Assembly: GCA_021295675.1 (NCBI GenBank)
Contig: JAGWBY010000090.1
Coordinates: 876 to 25,532, forward strand
Source of the DNA: Candidatus Latescibacterota bacterium
Lineage (GTDB): Bacteria > Latescibacterota > UBA2968 > UBA8231
Length of the DNA stretch: 24,657 bases
Direction: 5' to 3'
The notes under the pieces are model-generated. The model saw only the letters and a list, made by a program, of their open reading frames with translations, did no database searches and had not been told where the DNA came from. Made by a program: the position numbers and the translations under genes. Within the stretch, counting starts at the first letter, position 1, and every line of letters starts with the position of its first letter. Of this stretch, positions 22,459 to 24,657 are shown piece after piece.

Positions 22459-24657
22459 CTACTCGGCCATCCGCCTGAGTACTGCGTGTAAGATCCCCCC
22501 GTTGCGGTAGTAGTTAATCTCCACGGGGGTGTCTATCCGGCATAGCACCGCAAAGCGCTTTTCGCCCGCAGCGCTCTTGGCCACCACCTCCAACACCTGC
22601 CCCGGCTGCAAGTCGTCGTCTAGCCCCTCGATATCGTATGTCTCCTCGCCGGTCAGCCCCAACGCGTGGCGATCGTCTCCGGGGGAAAATTGCAGCGGCA
22701 GAATGCCCATTCCAATCAGATTCGAGCGGTGGATGCGCTCATAGCTCTCGACGATTGCGGCCTTGACGCCCTGCAGGAAGGGACCTTTGGCTGCCCAGTC
22801 GCGGCTCGAACCCGATCCGTACTCCTTACCCGCGATAATGATCGAAGGCACGCCTTCTTCGATGTAGCGCATCGCCGCGTCGTAGATAGTCATCTGCTCG
22901 CCCGAAGGCAAATGGCGCGTCAAGCCCCCCTCAACGCCGGACACCAGTTCGTTGCGGATGCGGATATTGGCAAACGTGCCCCTCATCATCACTTCGTGGT
23001 TGCCGCGCCTAGAGCCATAGCTGTTCCAATCCTTGCGCTCGACGCCGCGATCGGCGAGATACTCGCCTCCCGGACTGCCGGCAGCGATTGAACCAGCCGG
23101 TGAAATGTGGTCGGTCGTCACACTGTCACCTAACTTGGCCAAGACGCGCGCGCCCTGAATCGGCTGGATCGGCTGGACTTCCTTGGTGAGGCCGTCGAAG
23201 AAATTCGGCTTGCGAATGTACGTGCTCTCCTCGGCCCAAGCGTAGCGCGTGCCCTCGGGCACGGGAATGGCGTTCCAAGTCTCGTTCTGACGGAACGCAT
23301 TGCCGTATTCTTCCTCGAACATCTTCGGCGTCAGCGAGCGGGCAACCGCGTCGCGAATCTGGTCCTGCGAGGGCCAGATGTCGCGCAAGAACACCTCGCG
23401 GCCCGCTTGGTCGCGGCCCAGCGGCTCGCGCTCAAAGTCAATCGTCGCCCGGCCCGCGAGCGCGTAGGGCGAGGAAATTGGCCCTCGTCAACGCGTGGAC
23501 CCGGCCCTCGAAATTGCGGTTGCCGCTGAGCACGCTACACACCACCAAATCGTTGTCGGCCACAGCCGTGGAGATTTCTTCGGGCAAGGGACCCGAGTTG
23601 CCGATACAGGTCGTGCAACCATAGCCGACCGTGTGGAAGCCGAGGGCCTCTAGGCTCTCGGTGAGGCCAGCCGCGTCGAGGTAGCGCGAGACGACCCGGC
23701 TGCCCGGCGCCAAGCTGGTCTTGACGTAGGCCGGGACCGAAAGACCCCGCTCGGCTGCGTTGCGCGCCAACAGCCCCGCCCCCACCATCGCGCTTGGATT
23801 GCTGGTATTCGTACAAGAGGTGATAGCGGCGATGAGCACGGCACCGTGGTCCAACTCAACCGCCCCCTGCTCGCCCAAATCGACGGCGACCTTTTTGCCG
23901 CTGTCCTCCACCTCAAAGCGGTCCGTTAGCGAATCGGCAAAGGCGCTCGGCACGTCCTTGAGCGCGACCCGATCCTGCGGCCGCGTCGGACCGGCCAAAC
24001 TCGGCTCAACCGTACCCATATCCAGCGCCAAGTGCTCGCTGAAGATGGGATCAGGAGCGTCAGCGTGGTAGAACATGCCCTGCGCTTCCATGTACGCTCG
24101 CACCCGCTCAACCACCGCCTTCTTGCGCCCGGTGAGCGCCAAATACGCCAGCGTCTCCTCGTCAACCGGAAAAATGCCCATCGTCGCTCCGTATTCCGGG
24201 GCCATGTTGGCGAGGGTCGCCCGGTCGGCCAAGCTCAGCTCGCTCAAGCCCGGGCCGTAAAACTCGACGAATTTGCCCACCACGCCGTACGCCCGCAGCA
24301 TCTGCACCACTGTCAGCACCAAGTCCGTCGCCGTCGTCCCAGTGGGCAAGGCACCCGTCAGTTTGACGCCGACCACTTCGGGCAAAAGCATGTAGATCGG
24401 TTGCCCCAACATCACGGCCTCGGCCTCGATGCCGCCCACGCCCCAGCCGAGGACGCCGAGGCCATTGATCATCGTCGTGTGGCTGTCCGTGCCCACTAGG
24501 CTGTCGGGGTAGAACTCGCCGTCCTGCTCCTGCACCACCTGCGCCAGATATTCCAAGTTGACCTGATGCACGATGCCAGTGGCCGGCGGCACCACGCGAA
24601 AATTGTCGAACGACTCCTGCCCCCAGCGCAAAAACTCGTAGCGCTCGCGGTTGCGCT
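22459..24657 (-). CDS. acnA: aconitate hydratase, 5' end outside the window, frameshift near 23467
   Basis: Interconverts citrate and isocitrate through cis-aconitate in the TCA cycle; cytoplasmic, with a 4Fe-4S cluster. About 730 residues are visible; roughly the first 160-190 lie beyond the window. Motifs: [20 protein letters not shown], the cluster cysteines in [11 protein letters not shown] and [38 protein letters not shown], and [20 protein letters not shown]. After RANFLA the frame changes: the expected conserved stretch SPPLVVAYALAG lacks its SPPLVV part, and [17 protein letters not shown] resumes in the other frame. About 20 nt seem to be missing at 23466-23471. The rest matches AcnA/IRP-type aconitases well, so the gene is either recently damaged or mis-assembled. 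It ends with TAG at 22459. Confidence 0.9.

Noticed and set aside
2392..23471. Programmed ribosomal frameshifting as the cause of the frame changes
   Set aside because: The shifts go in both directions, lack common slippery sites, and in several cases conserved residues are missing at the joint, which indicates deletions.

Overview
This window looks like a metagenome-style contig from an uncultured Gram-negative bacterium, probably of the FCB superphylum (Latescibacterota-like is my best guess, at moderate confidence). The reasons are a FlgD/type IX-like C-terminal sorting domain on a cadherin/FN3 protein, many secreted mosaic proteins, and a catabolic locus with a sulfatase, a PL26-like lyase, a GH88-like hydrolase and several enolase-superfamily enzymes. 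No rRNA, tRNA or CRISPR array was seen.

Left part (1-13.4 kb) is an accessory region of secreted proteins, by eye more AT-rich in stretches than the right part. It holds the end of an FN3/cadherin protein, a small secreted glycine-rich protein, and a Vps62-like (DUF946) domain followed by cadherin, Ig-like, FN3 and FlgD-type modules; this may once have been a single gene (1214-5068) and is now split over several frames. Next come a plant-type leucine-rich-repeat lipoprotein on the minus strand and a run of secreted proteins (6.75-13.05 kb). That run includes an M23 peptidase, two beta-rich proteins of one family, and stand-alone domains resembling the N-terminal region of M6 metalloproteases. 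Five of its products end in a common tail centred on SWGQLK. Their 3' ends, downstream spacers, ribosome-binding sites and signal peptides recur as near-identical DNA, so the run appears to grow and shuffle by duplication. A 1076-bp IS4-type insertion sequence with 22-bp inverted repeats has split one member; removing it with one TA duplicate restores a sensible reading frame.

Right part (13.4-24.7 kb) is GC-rich metabolic DNA. A minus-strand pair (PL26-like protein, then sulfatase) diverges from a plus-strand operon (GH88-like unsaturated uronyl hydrolase, galactonate-dehydratase-like enzyme, isochorismatase-like hydrolase). Together they suggest cytoplasmic breakdown of a sulfated, uronate-containing oligosaccharide. 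A small coiled-coil membrane protein follows, then a minus-strand pair made of aconitase (5' end outside the window) and a second enolase-superfamily enzyme.

The most pervasive oddity is about ten frame disruptions plus one amber codon in 24.7 kb, several of which remove short conserved stretches (for example in aconitase and the GH88-like enzyme) while the sequence on both sides stays well conserved. That pattern fits either assembly or sequencing errors or very recent gene decay, and the two cannot be separated from this sequence alone.
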